Positions 1-11,700 of a DNA stretch of 64,000 nucleotides are shown piece after piece. How positions within the stretch are numbered: position 1 is the stretch's first letter; each line of letters begins with the position of its first letter. A program made the position numbers and the translations under genes. The stretch comes from Limnanthes douglasii subsp. nivea (taxonomy: Eukaryota > Streptophyta > Magnoliopsida > Brassicales > Limnanthaceae). The notes under the pieces are model-generated. The model did no database searches. It was given only the letters and a program-made list of their open reading frames with translations, and was not told where the DNA came from. The DNA is taken from positions 348,885,081-348,949,080 of the forward strand of contig JAUPFV010000001.1 of assembly GCA_036936605.1 (NCBI GenBank), read 5' to 3'.

Positions 1-1116
1 ATTTTCAGACTCCAGGAGATTGTTCACTACCTTGTAGTCATTCCTCATGTTGTAGTGGTCGAAGGGGATTTGATGATTTTTGCACAAGTTTGCCCCAACA
101 ACAAATTGTTCCATTGGTAGTGAAATTTTAGATAACCTGGTAGAGTATACCAAGCATTGGGGCTCAGTTGGATGGGACATAGCTTAGTCTGGTGGAAGTA
201 TTAGACTATCTTTTGATCCAAAGGAAACCGAGTCCTCAATTTAGCACTTCTGTATAAACCACCAGTTTATTGGGCTTGCAGTCCAATGGGATTTCTGAAG
301 TGACCAGAATTCTTACTTTCAAATTTTTTAGAATTCCCCACTTAGTCCGAAGTCGACCCAGCTCAGGAGTGTGGGTGTATACGTAGGCTATGTTTTGGAG
401 GGACAATAAATACTTCACGCTGACCTTTTTGAAGCTTGGCCCCACTCTACCTTCTAGACTTTCCGAAAGTGCATCCGGATGAGTCATACCCACCTTAGTC
501 TTACCCTTCCGATCTGCAGTTGTATCTTCTGTTTGACCGGACGCCTCAAAAGGGGCTTCCTCCAGATTGTCCTCCATATTCTCTTTCATTACTGTGGAAG
601 GCTGTTCGGATGGTTGTACAGATGGCAGTTCGGATAGTTTGGTTTCTGATAGGGGTTGTTGCCCATATGGTTTAGCCTTTGGTACAGGTTTTATTGCCTC
701 CAGACTGGAGGGCTTTGAAGATGTAGGGGTGGATTTTGATTTGGATTGACGCGTGACTCGGTGTGGGGTTAATTTATCTGGATATTTATCTGCATCTGAC
801 CCAATTGCAATGAAAGTTGAAGGCTTTCTTATACTAGGTACAACTTCTCCTTGGGTAAGGGATTTTAGGACTCCTGGACAGAGGACCCTGATGGAGGAGG
901 TGAAAAGTTTGCTACAAATGGAAATTTCCTAACCTTGGAAGTTTTTGAATAGGATGAACCTTGATCTGTATTCAATTGTGGTTGATTATTTCTTTCACTA
1001 GGTGAAGCAGGAAGACCAACACTAATGCATTTGTCTCTTGCAACTTTTTGTGTTTTCTCAAACTCAGATAAGTTCAACCAATCTCCTTTTACTAAGGCGT
1101 TTATGGCTTTGAACAT
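1..1116 (-). pseudogene. Antisense accessory gene of gypsy element, 5' exon (decayed, copy 0)
   Basis: Reads from an ATG at 1116 leftwards, opposite to the element. Recognisable blocks are the N-terminal NALVKGDWLNLSEFEK stretch (865-1116) and the conserved core around 240-590, with LEGRVGPSFKKVSVKYLLSL and HTPELGRLRTKWGI. It matches the same gene in copies 1, 3, 4 and 5 in order and spacing. Frameshifts and stops separate the blocks, so this copy is dead. The core continues past 236 in broken frames to the window edge (equivalents of the PNAWYTL and FYHYNMG stretches of other copies). Function is unknown; the core resembles the Pfam 'putative gypsy type transposon' family by eye. Confidence 0.75.
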
Positions 1117-1206
1117 ATATGATTCGAGAAAAAAATTGAAGATGAAGTAAGCTTTCTCTCTCTAGGAACGTTTGTGATTGTTGAAGACAATGAAACAGTA
1201 AGAAGG

Positions 1207-1215
1207 TTTATATAG
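1207..1215 (-). promoter_or_regulatory. TATA-like box of the antisense gene (copy 0)
   Basis: On the minus strand this reads TATATAAA, about 95 bp upstream of the antisense ATG at 1116. A GA/CT tract lies between them. The same spacing is seen in copies 1, 3, 4 and 5. That it is a promoter is inferred. Confidence 0.45.
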
Positions 1216-1561
1216 CAGTGAAAAATTGTAGTTACCTAGGAGAAGGTAAATCGATTTTGGGCAATGATTAAAAACTGAAAAGTGTGGAAGTTGAATCCTA
1301 TGTAACTTTCTAGCCTAATGGGTACGAGAATCTAGGATAAAAACGGCTGAGAGATCAAACCAAAGCCTGACACGTGTCCCACGATTGAAGAAAGACTCTT
1401 AGAATTCTGAACTGAGAAATCAATTCCACCAAAATTCGAACAAGGTCACTCTTGAAGGAAATGTTTTACAATTCGAACAAAACAACTGATCGGAGAATCT
1501 TGGTATTGATTTTTTAGAGTTAGCTCCTCCAAAGATCATTTGCAAGACCTAAAGGGGCTAC

Positions 1562-1928
1562 TAATAAGTTCGGATATTTGAGCTACTGTGTCTTGACTTA
1601 ATCCGATGGGAAATTTGAACCATAACCACTATTATAAAAATCTGATCAAGACAAATGTATTAAATGTTGACTAAGTTAGCTGCTGGTCACTTCAAACCAG
1701 ATTATGAATGGGTTCTTAAACTTGACCCGACTTCACGATCCGACCTAGTAAGCCCATGAGTCAGTAATTAAGTATAAATACCCCAACCATTTCATTAATG
1801 AGGATAATCAGAATTTATTACTAGCATACAGCTTAATTATCTCACTACCCACCACTCTAAACATTAAATTCCACAAAACATCCAAAACACTTTACAAAAT
1901 TACCCCTCAGACACAAATAAACCACACC
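1562..1928 (+). repeat. 3' LTR of copy 0 (family II)
   Basis: 367 bp, ending CCACACCA. It contains a TATAAATA box at 1773-1780, and a polypurine tract ending AAAGGGGCTAC precedes it. Same length as both LTRs of copy 3. Confidence 0.85.
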
Positions 1929-2427
1929 AGCTACCATCTGAAAAGATGGTTCTCAACATGCCTTATCCTCCTCCAGTGTTCATTTAAAAATTACTGCTTC
2001 TACATCTGACTCTTCATCGCAGGGAAGCTGTACATTCGTCAGTCTTTTGCTTCAATGGTTCTCTTCTATCTCTCACATCGTCGTCGACGAAACTGTTTGT
2101 ATTTTGTATCATGTTGTTGTCTCTAACACTGCGGCAAAAGTTGTTTTTAGACCTTACGGTATGAAATATTTGCTGGTTTTCTTTAACTTTTTGTCTAGAT
2201 ATTTACTTCTTAGTGGATATCATTTGTTTCTGCAATAAAAAGCTTTATTTCCGACCGAGTGTAAGGTCTACTCCGGTGCTCAGTTAATCCATTCCTCGGA
2301 GTGACTTATGGTTTCGCTCTACTTCCTGATTCGAAGCTTTGACGTTCATGTTAGAGGTCCTTTATAATCGTCGTCACTGCCTATTTTCATAGACTCCATC
2401 AAGGCATAAGAGATAGTAAAAGAATTT
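1929..2427. other. Stretch between LTR and LINE A; no gene recognised
   Basis: A 63-codon open frame (2047-2238) is present, but it has no recognisable motif. Because LINE A follows directly, this could be its eroded ORF1 or 5' region. I cannot show that. Confidence 0.3.
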
Positions 2428-2709
2428 TTGATTTTTTATCTCGATGCTTTGGGTGTTGTGTTCCCGTTGCAGCCTTTGCTCTCTTCCGGCACTCTCTTTC
2501 AGAGTTTTATGGTTGCGCTTAGTTTTGAGGAGGATTCGGTGTCCTTTCGGAGCCTGAAAATGACTATGGTTTATGTCGATAAGACAGAGTATGGAAAGTC
2601 CACGAAGGTGACGACGTCTATGGTACAAGCTCCTAACCTTTTTGGCATGGATAAAATAAATAGCATAGGTCATGATATTAGTAAATGTCCACCGGTTACA
2701 TCTAGATAG
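2428..2709 (+). pseudogene. Possible LINE A ORF1 C-terminal remnant
   Basis: A 93-codon open stretch ends in a GHDISKC motif, the second half of the CCHC zinc knuckle (C-x2-C-x4-H-x4-C) usual in plant LINE ORF1 proteins. The two leading cysteines are not visible. Its position just upstream of ORF2 fits. Tentative. Confidence 0.35.
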
Positions 2710-2751
2710 GGTGTATATGGTTTTCCACCCATATACATTTCCACCCATATA

Positions 2752-3180
2752 CCTTCTTCCTCGACAAAAAATTTGGCGATCCTTCTTGCTTCTTTTTTCT
2801 TTAATGTTTTATAATAATTTTTTATGTAAAATGAATTATTCAAAGATAAACCCTTTTTATTTTCTAATTTTCACTTGTTATTCTAACTATCCTTCTTTAT
2901 TTTCTTTATTAGGTTTTAACTATTTAAAATCTAGTAATGTTTTTTACTTAAATTTCTATTATCATTCTATTTCATATTCGCTAATTTTTTTGGTATAAAA
3001 AGTCTTAAAATTTTGGTTTTTATTTCTTTTTACTTATTTGTTTTTTAAGATGGTTGTCTATGAGTGCTCACTACCTAGGCAAATAATTTATTCTGGATCT
3101 CCGAAGGGCGAGTATTCCTTCAGTAAAAATGTTGTCGTTGTCCACTTTTGGACACCACTCTCCCTCACTGTAAGTTTTTA
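2752..3180. other. AT-rich spacer between LINE A ORF1 and ORF2 remnants
   Basis: Mostly T-rich sequence with no supported gene. From about 3050 it becomes mixed again, leading into the ORF2 start at 3181. Confidence 0.4.
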
Positions 3181-6100
3181 ATGTTTATTGCCTCGTGAAA
3201 TGTTCGTGGGTTGAACGATCCTATTCGTCAAAAGAATGTTACAGATTTTATCATTAAAAATGGTATCACTGTAATTATCCTTGTGGAGACTAAGGTACGA
3301 TTTTCTAATGTTAATTCCATTATTATAAATGTTGCTCCTTTTTGGAAGTATGACACTAATCACTCCTCCCATAGGCTTGGTAGGTTCTAGATTATTTGGA
3401 ACCATAATGTCTTCTCTATCACCATTATTTCTACCTCCTCTCAGTTCATTCATTGCAAAGCTTACAACCTTAACTCCCCTGCCTCATTCTTCCTTATCAC
3501 TATCTATGCTTTCAATGATGAGCCCGAACATCGTCCTTTGTGGACCGACTTGGAGGAAATTCCGGCTACTTTCTGTAATTTCCCTTGGGTTGCTCGGGGA
3601 CTTCAACGCTATTCATAACCTCGAAAAACATACTAGCTCATTCTCTCATCGTTAGATTGACGAGTTCAATCATTGCATCCACATGTGTGAGTTGAGTGAC
3701 CTTAGATCATTTGGTTCTCATTTCACATGGGCTAATAAAAATCTGTTAAACCATATTGCTTCAAGAATTGATTGTGTTCTTGTCAATAGTGTTTGGGACG
3801 ATTCTTTCTCCATGCCTGTCGCTCATGTTGGTTCGACCCGCTCTTCTGACCGTTCTATTGTCAAACTTATTTTGGGTTTTCCTAGGTCACGTACTAAGAA
3901 AACTTTTAATTTTTTTAATATGTGGTAATCTCACCCTTCATACAATGACTTGGTGCCTTCTTCTTGGAACCTTCTGATCTCTACTCAAGGTATGTGATCG
4001 GTATCTCAAAAGCTCACTCAGTTTCAATTCGCCCTTCGTGACCTCAATCGTAAGGAATATAGTGATATTAACTATTGCTTGTCTATTGCTAAAAACCATA
4101 TTTTCACCGCCCAATCACTTTTAGCTAATGAGCTTTTGAATCCCTCTTTGGTCTCTGCCAAGATTGCAGCTTCTTCTGTCTATATCTCCCTTAGCCGTGC
4201 CGAGAAATATTTCTATAAAGAAATCTAAAGAGACTTGGCTCAATCTTGGGGATCGTAATACTAAATTCTTTCATAATATCATTAAAACCCGTATAATAAG
4301 GAATACAATTGTCTCTATCTATAATAGTAACGGGGACCTTGCCACTCTCCCAAACGAAGTGACGAGCGTCTTAGTCAACTATTTTTCTAACCTTCTACGG
4401 ACTAGATGTCTCCCATGATACATGTGCTCACTCGTATCTCCTCGTTTATTTCTTCTAAAGTGAGTAATCAGGATCGAACTTCGATGGCCCGACCTGTTAC
4501 CTGTGTTTAAATTAAGAGGGATTTGTTTAGTATAGATAACGATAAATCCTCAGGGCTTGATGGCTTTAATGTCGAGTTTTTAAAATATTCTTGGAACCTC
4601 ATTAGTAAAGATATTTGCGATGGGATCTTAATGTTTTTTTAAACGGGTCGTCTTGAGCCTTCTTGGAATGTCACCTTCATATCCCATATCCCTAAAAAAT
4701 ATTTCCCTTCTATCGTTGATGATTTCAGGCCAATTACATACTGTAATGTGGTCTACAATATTAATTCCAAAATCCTTGCCGACAGGACCAAGGACTCTTT
4801 CTCGTATTTGATTGATAAATCTCAATCGAATTTTGTGGTTGGTCGTAATATTACGGATAATATTATTTTTTCGTAAGAACTCATTAGAGGTTACTAGACT
4901 AATTATAAGGGCCCGAGGGTTGCTCTTAAAATCGACCTGATGAAAGCTTTTGACAATGTTCGCTGGCATCTCATCCTTGACATCCTGGTGGCCATATATT
5001 TCCCAGAATAAATGATCTGTTGGATTACTCAATGTATTGCCACCCCTTTCTATACTGTTAATATTAACTGTGATCCTCACAAGCATTTTAATGGTTGAAA
5101 GGGTCTCAAACAGGGTGATCATTTATCTCTCTTCTTAGTTGTCTTGATCATTCAAGTATTGTCTAGTATCCTTAAGTAAAAATTATTGATCCTAACTTTA
5201 AAGTTCACTGGAAATGCCATAAGCTTAAGATTGTAAATCTCTGCTTTGCAGATGACTTGATGATTTTATGTTATAGTGACATTAATTCCTTAAATCTTAT
5301 TCAGGATGGTCTTAATGACTTTTTTATTTTCTCGGGCCATAAAGTTAGCCCTTAGAAAATCCATATCTTCATTTCGGGGGTTAACCCTTCCCTTAGGGCG
5401 GATCTAATCAGCATCCTTGGTTTTAATCTTGGGTCCCTCCCGGCTAAGTATCTTAGTATCCATCTTCTCATGGGTCGTCTCTCGTAACGATTGTCGACCC
5501 ATTCTTGACAAAATCACTTCTCGTATGACCTCTTGGACTTCCAATCACCTCTCTTATACGGGTAGGCTTCAGCTTCTTAAATCTGTACTTTTCGCAGGGT
5601 AGGTTTATTGGTCTTCAATCTTCATTCTTCCCGCTAGAGTTCTTAAAGAACTCTCTCATTTTATCTATCATTTTCTCTGCTATGGTCATGAGATGAAGGC
5701 TTCAAGTGCTAAAGTGGTTTGGTCTGCCGTAACCTTGCCCTTGTTAGAGGACGTCTTTGGGATTCTAGACCTAAAAAACTAGAATCGGGCGGCTATCTTT
5801 AAACATTTGTGGTCCATTGTTAGTTTACATGACAACTCAATGTGGTTCAATTGGATTTACTCTAAGAAGATTAAAGACAATAACTTTTGGTATTTAAGGA
5901 TTGACTCTTCTCCCTCGTGGACTTTGAGGAAAATCCTTAATCTTAGGCCTCTTGCTAACAATCTCTATATGGTTGCGATTGGTAACGGGGAGATGACCTC
6001 CCTCTGGTTTGATCCGTGGTTGCTTTCAACGTCTCTTGTTAACCATTATGATCTTAGTATTATTCGTGATTCTCGTTTGGGGAGTAACCTCAGGGTTTCC

Positions 6101-6982
6101 GATATCATTCAGGATGGTCTTTGGAATTGGTCTTCTCATTTAAGGCCTGTGAGTGCTCGAAACCAACCTACCTTCAAGGAGATTAACCATCTCATCTTAT
6201 TTCTACCTCCCCCAAATATCATTTAACAACGATGTGCACTACTAGTTTGCTAAGAGAGGTGTCACGAAGTTCATTATGAAAGATACTTATAACATCATCC
6301 GTACGACCCTCCCTTGTGTCGGGCAGGCAGGGCTTGTTTGGCATAAATATAATATTCTCCGCCACTATTTCATCTTTTGGCTTGCTATCCATGGAAATCT
6401 ATCCATTTGTGATAAGCTCTTGAGTTAGGGTCTACGCACCTGCCTAATTGTGTATTATGAAACTCTGCTTCTGAAACCATTAATCATATTATTTATGATT
6501 GTAGCTTTACTCAAAGCATATGGGGATTCGCAAGATCCAAGCTTGGTTTTTCTTTAAGAAGTAATCACAATTGGGTATCTTGGGTCCAAGAGGCTTTTAA
6601 CTAGCCTCCATTCAATTTACGATACTTTTGGCGTGTCTGTTTTGGTGATGTCATCTACCACGTCTGGTGTGAGAGGAATGCTAGAATTTTTAGTTCCGCT
6701 TCAACCCTTGCCTTTGCAGTTTCTTACCGCATGCTTTCTAACCTTTGTTTCAGATTCTTTGGTACCAAGGTGGTCTAGCCTATCCAATTCATTTAAAATT
6801 CTAACTCAATTTTGTTTTAATTGTTGCAGGTATCTATCCCTTCTGGTTTGTCGTCTTTGGTCACTGACGAATGTGATGTCCAGTCTTTCTGATCTCGTCG
6901 GTCTTAGCTCTCCCGATTTGCTTTGTTATTATTGTTTGTCCAAGTATAGAACTCTCTTCTCAAACTTTGCTCTTTCTCCTTA
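3181..6982 (+). pseudogene. LINE A ORF2 remnant (endonuclease - reverse transcriptase - zinc finger)
   Basis: Translation in shifting frames gives the order of a plant LINE ORF2. An AP-endonuclease start reads NVRGLNDPIRQKNV just after 3181, with an in-frame stop before it. Then come GDFNAIHN (about 3595-3625) and a degraded SDH-type motif (TRSSDRS, about 3835-3860). The pre-RT segment reads NLGDRNTKFFHN (about 4235-4275). RT blocks include SGLDGFN (4550-4575), DDFRPITYCNV (4715-4750), KIDLMKAFDNVRW (4925-4965), a degraded KGLKQGD block near 5100 and the catalytic FADDLMI (5245-5270). A cysteine-poor zf-RVT-like part follows (6240-6560). The intact protein would be 1,200 or more residues; this copy cannot be expressed whole. 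Confidence 0.75.
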
Positions 6983-7124
6983 ACTTATTGTAATGTTTGG
7001 CCAAGTTTTGGTCATTACCATTGCTTTCTTTTTTTCCCGACTTCAAATGTCTCTCTTTGGGGTATGCCCCATGTATTTGTAAGAATCTTTTTTATATTTA
7101 TTTAATATATTTTCAACAAAAAAA

Positions 7125-7832
7125 CAATACAAAGGTTTCACAGATATCTGTAATAGGTTTCACATCTGTAATACAAAAAGAACAATAATGTTTCGCAACT
7201 ATAAAAAATATGTTCGCATCTATCATTCAAGAATTAACACGTTTCGCAACTACCAGTACGTACAAACACAAAACATTTTGCATCTCTTTCATTTTAAACC
7301 CATAACCGTTTTACTCAAACATAAATTTCACAAACTTAAAACATACTAAAAATTGACGAAAACCTAACTCGAATACAACAAATAAACTACATAAGCATCG
7401 TAATACCATACGAATACAAAAAACAGAAAGAAAATATATATCAAGTATCATAATATTTTGAAATCAAAATTATAGTTACCACGCACATAAATCGACTTAT
7501 CTAAACATATATCCAAAATCAAACTTTGAAATCAAGTAAAAACACAATCAAAATCATATGAAAATAGAAGAAAAACAAGAAATCGAGTACAAAAATGTAA
7601 GCCATTGTTCTATTACGGAGAGAGAGAGAGAGAGAGAGAGAATTATGGGTGTTGATTGACTTTATATAATTACGAATGGGTATTTATTGTAGTAATGGGG
7701 TCTTAAATGGTAAATATTTAAGTGAAATAAGTCTTTCTCAGATAAACATGAAAATATGGATCTTAAGTAGATAATAGTATTGCTTTTGGGTCTTTAATGA
7801 TATTAACCCTTTAAAAATCTGTAAACATATTT
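7125..7832. other. AT-rich intergenic DNA with a GA microsatellite
   Basis: No gene or repeat family recognised. A (GA)n run sits at 7617-7641. This is the left flank of the site where the LINE nest inserted. Confidence 0.6.
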
Positions 7833-7849
7833 TATTATATGAGATGGGT
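7833..7849. repeat. Left 17-bp direct repeat flanking the LINE nest
   Basis: TATTATATGAGATGGGT here recurs exactly at 27655-27671, just beyond the poly(A) end of LINE C. The length suits a LINE target-site duplication. LINE B coding sequence begins immediately to the right. Confidence 0.7.
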
Positions 7850-8240
7850 AAAATTTGTAAAATTTGTAAACAACTTTGGTAACAAAAAAAGAAAGAAAAA
7901 TATCATCAACAACATAACGGAAGGAGAACAGTGGATTATTAACAAAAAGCTTATTGGGAAATCAGCTGCTACCTTTTTCAAAGGCATTCTAATTGAGCCT
8001 CCTTACTATAGCAAGGAAGAGAAAGATAATCTCATGAATAACACTGTTTTTAATAACATTCCTAAGCTTATCATTAATATTGATAATGATAACCTGATTT
8101 CTATTCCTAATGAGCAAGAGATTCATGAAATTATCACTAACCTTAATCCATCAAGTGCTGCAGGTTTGAGTGGCTTTAATGGATGATTCTACAAGACTTG
8201 TTGGCCTATAATTAAACAAGATCTCTGCTTGGATATGGAT
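7850..8240 (+). pseudogene. LINE B ORF2 fragment, left of the nested LTR element
   Basis: The frame from 7839 encodes the segment before the RT domain. KKRKKNIINNI aligns with KKRKTNIIAGV of LINE C, and later the SSAAGLSGFNG block precedes RT. The LINE is 5'-truncated at about 7850: endonuclease and ORF1 are absent. A stop follows GFNG. The fragment stops at 8240, where copy 1 begins, and its reading frame resumes at 18724 using one copy of the TGGAT duplication. Confidence 0.8.
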
Positions 8241-8666
8241 TGATGAGTCCGAATTCTGCACGCTCCCCGGACAAGGACAGATCGGTCCAAGGCCTCCGGA
8301 CCGGACAGATCACACGGAACGGACAGATCACTTTGAGCACAATGACCATAGGACTGTTCGAACTATGACAAAAGTACTAAAAAACCTAAACACTTCTTGA
8401 CTAAGCTACTTGCTCTCATACTTAGAGCTCATGGGTCTTTGAACATGACCCGGGTCTATTAAACATGACCCGAAAGCCCATAAGGGCCCAAACATCAGGG
8501 TATAAATACCCAACCACCTGCATTAAGTGTGGGTAATGAGAATTAACTGCTACCAGGCTGCTTAATTATCTCTCTACTCTCAACTCTAAATACATAACAC
8601 CCACACACTACTATAAAACACCAACCAAATTACTAGCCTACCCTCAGGCTATTATTATCCTCATCA
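8241..8666 (+). repeat. 5' LTR of copy 1 (family I)
   Basis: 426 bp, TGATGAGTCC...CCTCATCA. TATA box TATAAATA at 8501-8508. It carries 18 bp more than the 3' LTR (near 8314-8331), a local duplication of the GGACAGATCAC stretch. Confidence 0.93.
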
Positions 8667-8669
8667 AAT

Positions 8670-8686
8670 TGGCGACCATAGTGGGA
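8670..8686 (+). promoter_or_regulatory. Primer-binding site of copy 1
   Basis: TGGCGACCATAGTGGGA begins 3 nt after the LTR; TGG pairs with a tRNA CCA end. Copy 4 has TGGCGACCACAGTGGGA at the same place. I do not assign the tRNA. Confidence 0.75.
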
Positions 8687-8739
8687 GCACGAAGGTGCCT
8701 GAATCAAGCATTCAAAACCAGCTAAGAAAATCTGTCTGT

Positions 8740-11700
8740 ATGAATCCGGACAATCCAGAAGTACCACTAGCTCTGCTCGAAGTGGTGGGGGAGAACGATG
8801 AGTACACTATCGAAGAGCGTGATAGACTCAAGGGTGAAATAGAAGCTCTGAGGGCAGAAAAGGCCAAGATGGGCGTGAAAGAAAAATCCAAAGCATCGGT
8901 GTCTCATCGCACTGATAACCCCAGAGAGCATGAGTCTTCAAAGACTCATGTGAGCACTAAAAAGACTCATGCCAGTTCTAAAAAGTCTCACCGGTCTAAG
9001 CCAGTGGAGAATTCTGACTCAAGCTCAGAGTCTTCTAATAGCTCTTCGGACAGTGAGGGAGTTGAAAAATCCTTATCCTCTAGCAGCGATGAGGGTCGAA
9101 CTAGAAAGAAGCAAAAGCAGCTTAAAATATACTCAAGAAAAAGGGATAGACAAGGAAAGATGAAAAGGCATATTGGTAAGGGATCATCTCATAGCCGGAA
9201 GCATGTAGACCGGATGCTGATGGATCCCTTCGCTTTTCACGATGAGCCAGGTATCTTTGCAACTCCCAATGAGGGTACTGTGTTCAGTCGTGGAAGGAAT
9301 TGGAGGCAATTTCCATTGTCTTCTAAAATTCTGTCCGGAAACCTCCCTAAGAGGTTTGATAGCACCAAAATAGAGAAGTACGATGGCAGTACTGATCCGG
9401 ACAACCATCTGGAGAAATTTAAGAACTTCATGATGAACTTTGACGACGACGATAAACTACTCTGTAGGGCATTCTCCCAATCATTCACGGGGAGTGCTCT
9501 AAAATGGTACAACAGCCTGCCTCAGGGTTGTATTAAAGACTTCGATACCTTTTGGGTAGCCTTTCGAAGGCAGTTCGTAGGGAGTAAAGAACTAAAGGGC
9601 AATGGAGACACAATAATCCATTGTTCCCAGGAGCCAAATGAGTCCTTGAAAGAATATATAAGCCGTTTTGAGAATACCAAGAATGGGTTGGCTGATTGCT
9701 TCGAACAGGTAGCAATAGCATCCCTGAGACAGGGTTTGAACCCAGGAAATCTAGCTGATTCAGTGACCAGAAAGAAGGCCATGACATGGGGAGGGTTGCT
9801 GAATCAGGTTGGCAAACAAATAAATGTCGATGAAACAAAGAAAACCAGGGTGCACAGGTAGGTGAGGTCTACCCCGGTGGCACCAAATCCCAATCAGAAT
9901 CAGTCCGGGAACAAAGCAAGAGAAACCGCACAGGGGCATGGTAGGGCAAAAGCTCAGTCTCAGCCAGCTGCTCCTGCTCAAAGTCAACAATCCAGAAACA
10001 AGAGAGGGCCATGGGTCCAACCGGAGTGGTTCGCAGAGTTAAAATAAAGTGTGGCCACTATCTTTGATAAAACGAAGGAAGAGGTGCATTATTGGAGACC
10101 GGCGACACTACAGTCTCCCAGAGAACATCGCAATAATTCTTTTTGCCAATATCACAACGATATTGGTCATACCACTGATGACTGCATAGCATTGAAACAA
10201 GAAGTTCAAAACTTGATTGAAAGGGGAAAGCTGGGGGCCTACGTGAAAAGAAGAGGGGGTAACAGGCCTGATAACACTCACCGGGTTGGTCCAAGTAATG
10301 CTGCTCTGGAGGGAGCCATGGTTATAGTTGAAAGGTTTGACATAGAATCTGAGTACTTGGATCCTGATCCAACTCGAAACAGAGTGGGTACAATTGAGGA
10401 ATGTTCTAGGTTGGTCTCCGGGCTCATTAAGTTTTTCGAGTCACTTACAATTTTCGGAGAAGACACTATGACAGCTCCTACTGCTTCTTCGAGGAAGAGG
10501 TATGTTCATACTTTAGCCTCCCAGCTATAAGGAGGCATGACTTCCTATCAGTCACAAAACTCGTTCCCCTTCATTGTTTTTGATGAAGATGATTTAAGAA
10601 ACATTGCTGGCCCTCATGAGGATGCTGTTGTCATAAGAGCATCTATAAGGGGCAATGACATAAGACGAATCTTGGTGGATACTGGAAGCTCAGCCAATAT
10701 CCTTTTCCTAACCACATACAAGAGAATGAAAAATCCAGATGTAATTCAGAGTTCGGACAGATCAATTGTGGGCTTTACAGGCAGCTCAGCAGATGTGATC
10801 GGAGAGTTCGAAGAAGAAGTTCTATTGGGCAAGGGCCCTTTCAAGAAAATGGTCAGAATACTCTTTATTGTGGTGGATTGTCCCACTTGCTATAATGTTA
10901 TTCTAGGGAGGTCTTGGCTCTTTAAGATGCATGCAGTGGCTTCAACAGTCCACCAGTGCTTGAAGTATGCTGTTCAGGGACAGGTTGGAGTCGTCCGGAG
11001 CAGCCAAAAGATTGCAAGAGAATGTTATGCCACTGCCCTGGCTCCTCGAACGCTGGGGGCAGTCCGTATTAATGAACAATAGCAGTTTGAGGGCATTTCT
11101 GGGGGTGAGGGTGAAATTGATGACCCCAGAGAGACCCCTGGAGTATTAATACCAATCGAAGAAGTAGAAACACACTGTTTGGAAGATGGGAAAAGTGTCA
11201 AGATAGGGTCTAAGATGCCACATGTGTTGAAAGATGAAATGTTAAAGTTTTTGAAGAACCATCAGCACGTTTTTGCTTGGTGCAATGCTGATGTTACTGG
11301 AGTTCCATCAGAAGTGATATCACATCACCTATCCGTCCGGAGAGACGTAGCTCCAGTGGTTCAAAAAAGAAGAGCTTTTTCCAAAGAAAAGGCTAATGTC
11401 ATTGTGCAAGAGGTTGACAGGCTCACAAAGATGGGGCACATCAAGGAGTCTCAATACCCTTTGTGAACTGCCAATCCTGTCTTGGTGAAAAAGAAGAATG
11501 GAAAGTGGCGCATGTGCATTGACTTCACAGATCTCAATAGAGCCTGCCCAAAATATTTGTATCCGGTCCCCCGGATTGATCAGTTAGTAGACTCTACCTC
11601 TGGGAACAAGCTGCTTTCCTTTATGGATGCCTTCTCCGGATACAATCAGATTCAAGTAGATCCAAAGGATCAAGAGCATACCACATTTGTCACTCACAGA

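Larger units (their letters stand above)
1..1928 (+). mobile_element. Ty3/gypsy LTR retrotransposon, 3' part (copy 0)
   Basis: The window opens inside the antisense gene of a gypsy element whose 5' end lies outside. In element orientation (+) the order is antisense gene (minus strand, 1-1116), its upstream region (1117-1545), a polypurine tract (about 1549-1558) and a 367-bp 3' LTR (1562-1928). The LTR matches those of copy 3 (43301-43667, 47534-47900) in length and layout, so both belong to one family. The LTR start has decayed from TGATGAG to TAATAAG. The target duplication cannot be confirmed because the left end is missing; the base group right of the LTR is GCTAC. Confidence 0.85.
2428..7124 (+). 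mobile_element. Decayed non-LTR retrotransposon (LINE A)
   Basis: A plus-strand LINE with a possible ORF1 remnant, then an ORF2 remnant with endonuclease, reverse transcriptase and C-terminal zinc-finger pieces. It ends in an AT-rich tail with a short A-run (7118-7124). Many stops and frameshifts show it is old. It differs in sequence from LINEs B and C further right, so it is another family. The 5' limit is uncertain. Confidence 0.75.

Noticed and set aside
9184..9838. Several minus-strand ORFs within gag of copy 1
   Set aside because: They are shadows of the gag frame, matched by equivalent shadows in copy 4, with no upstream signals.
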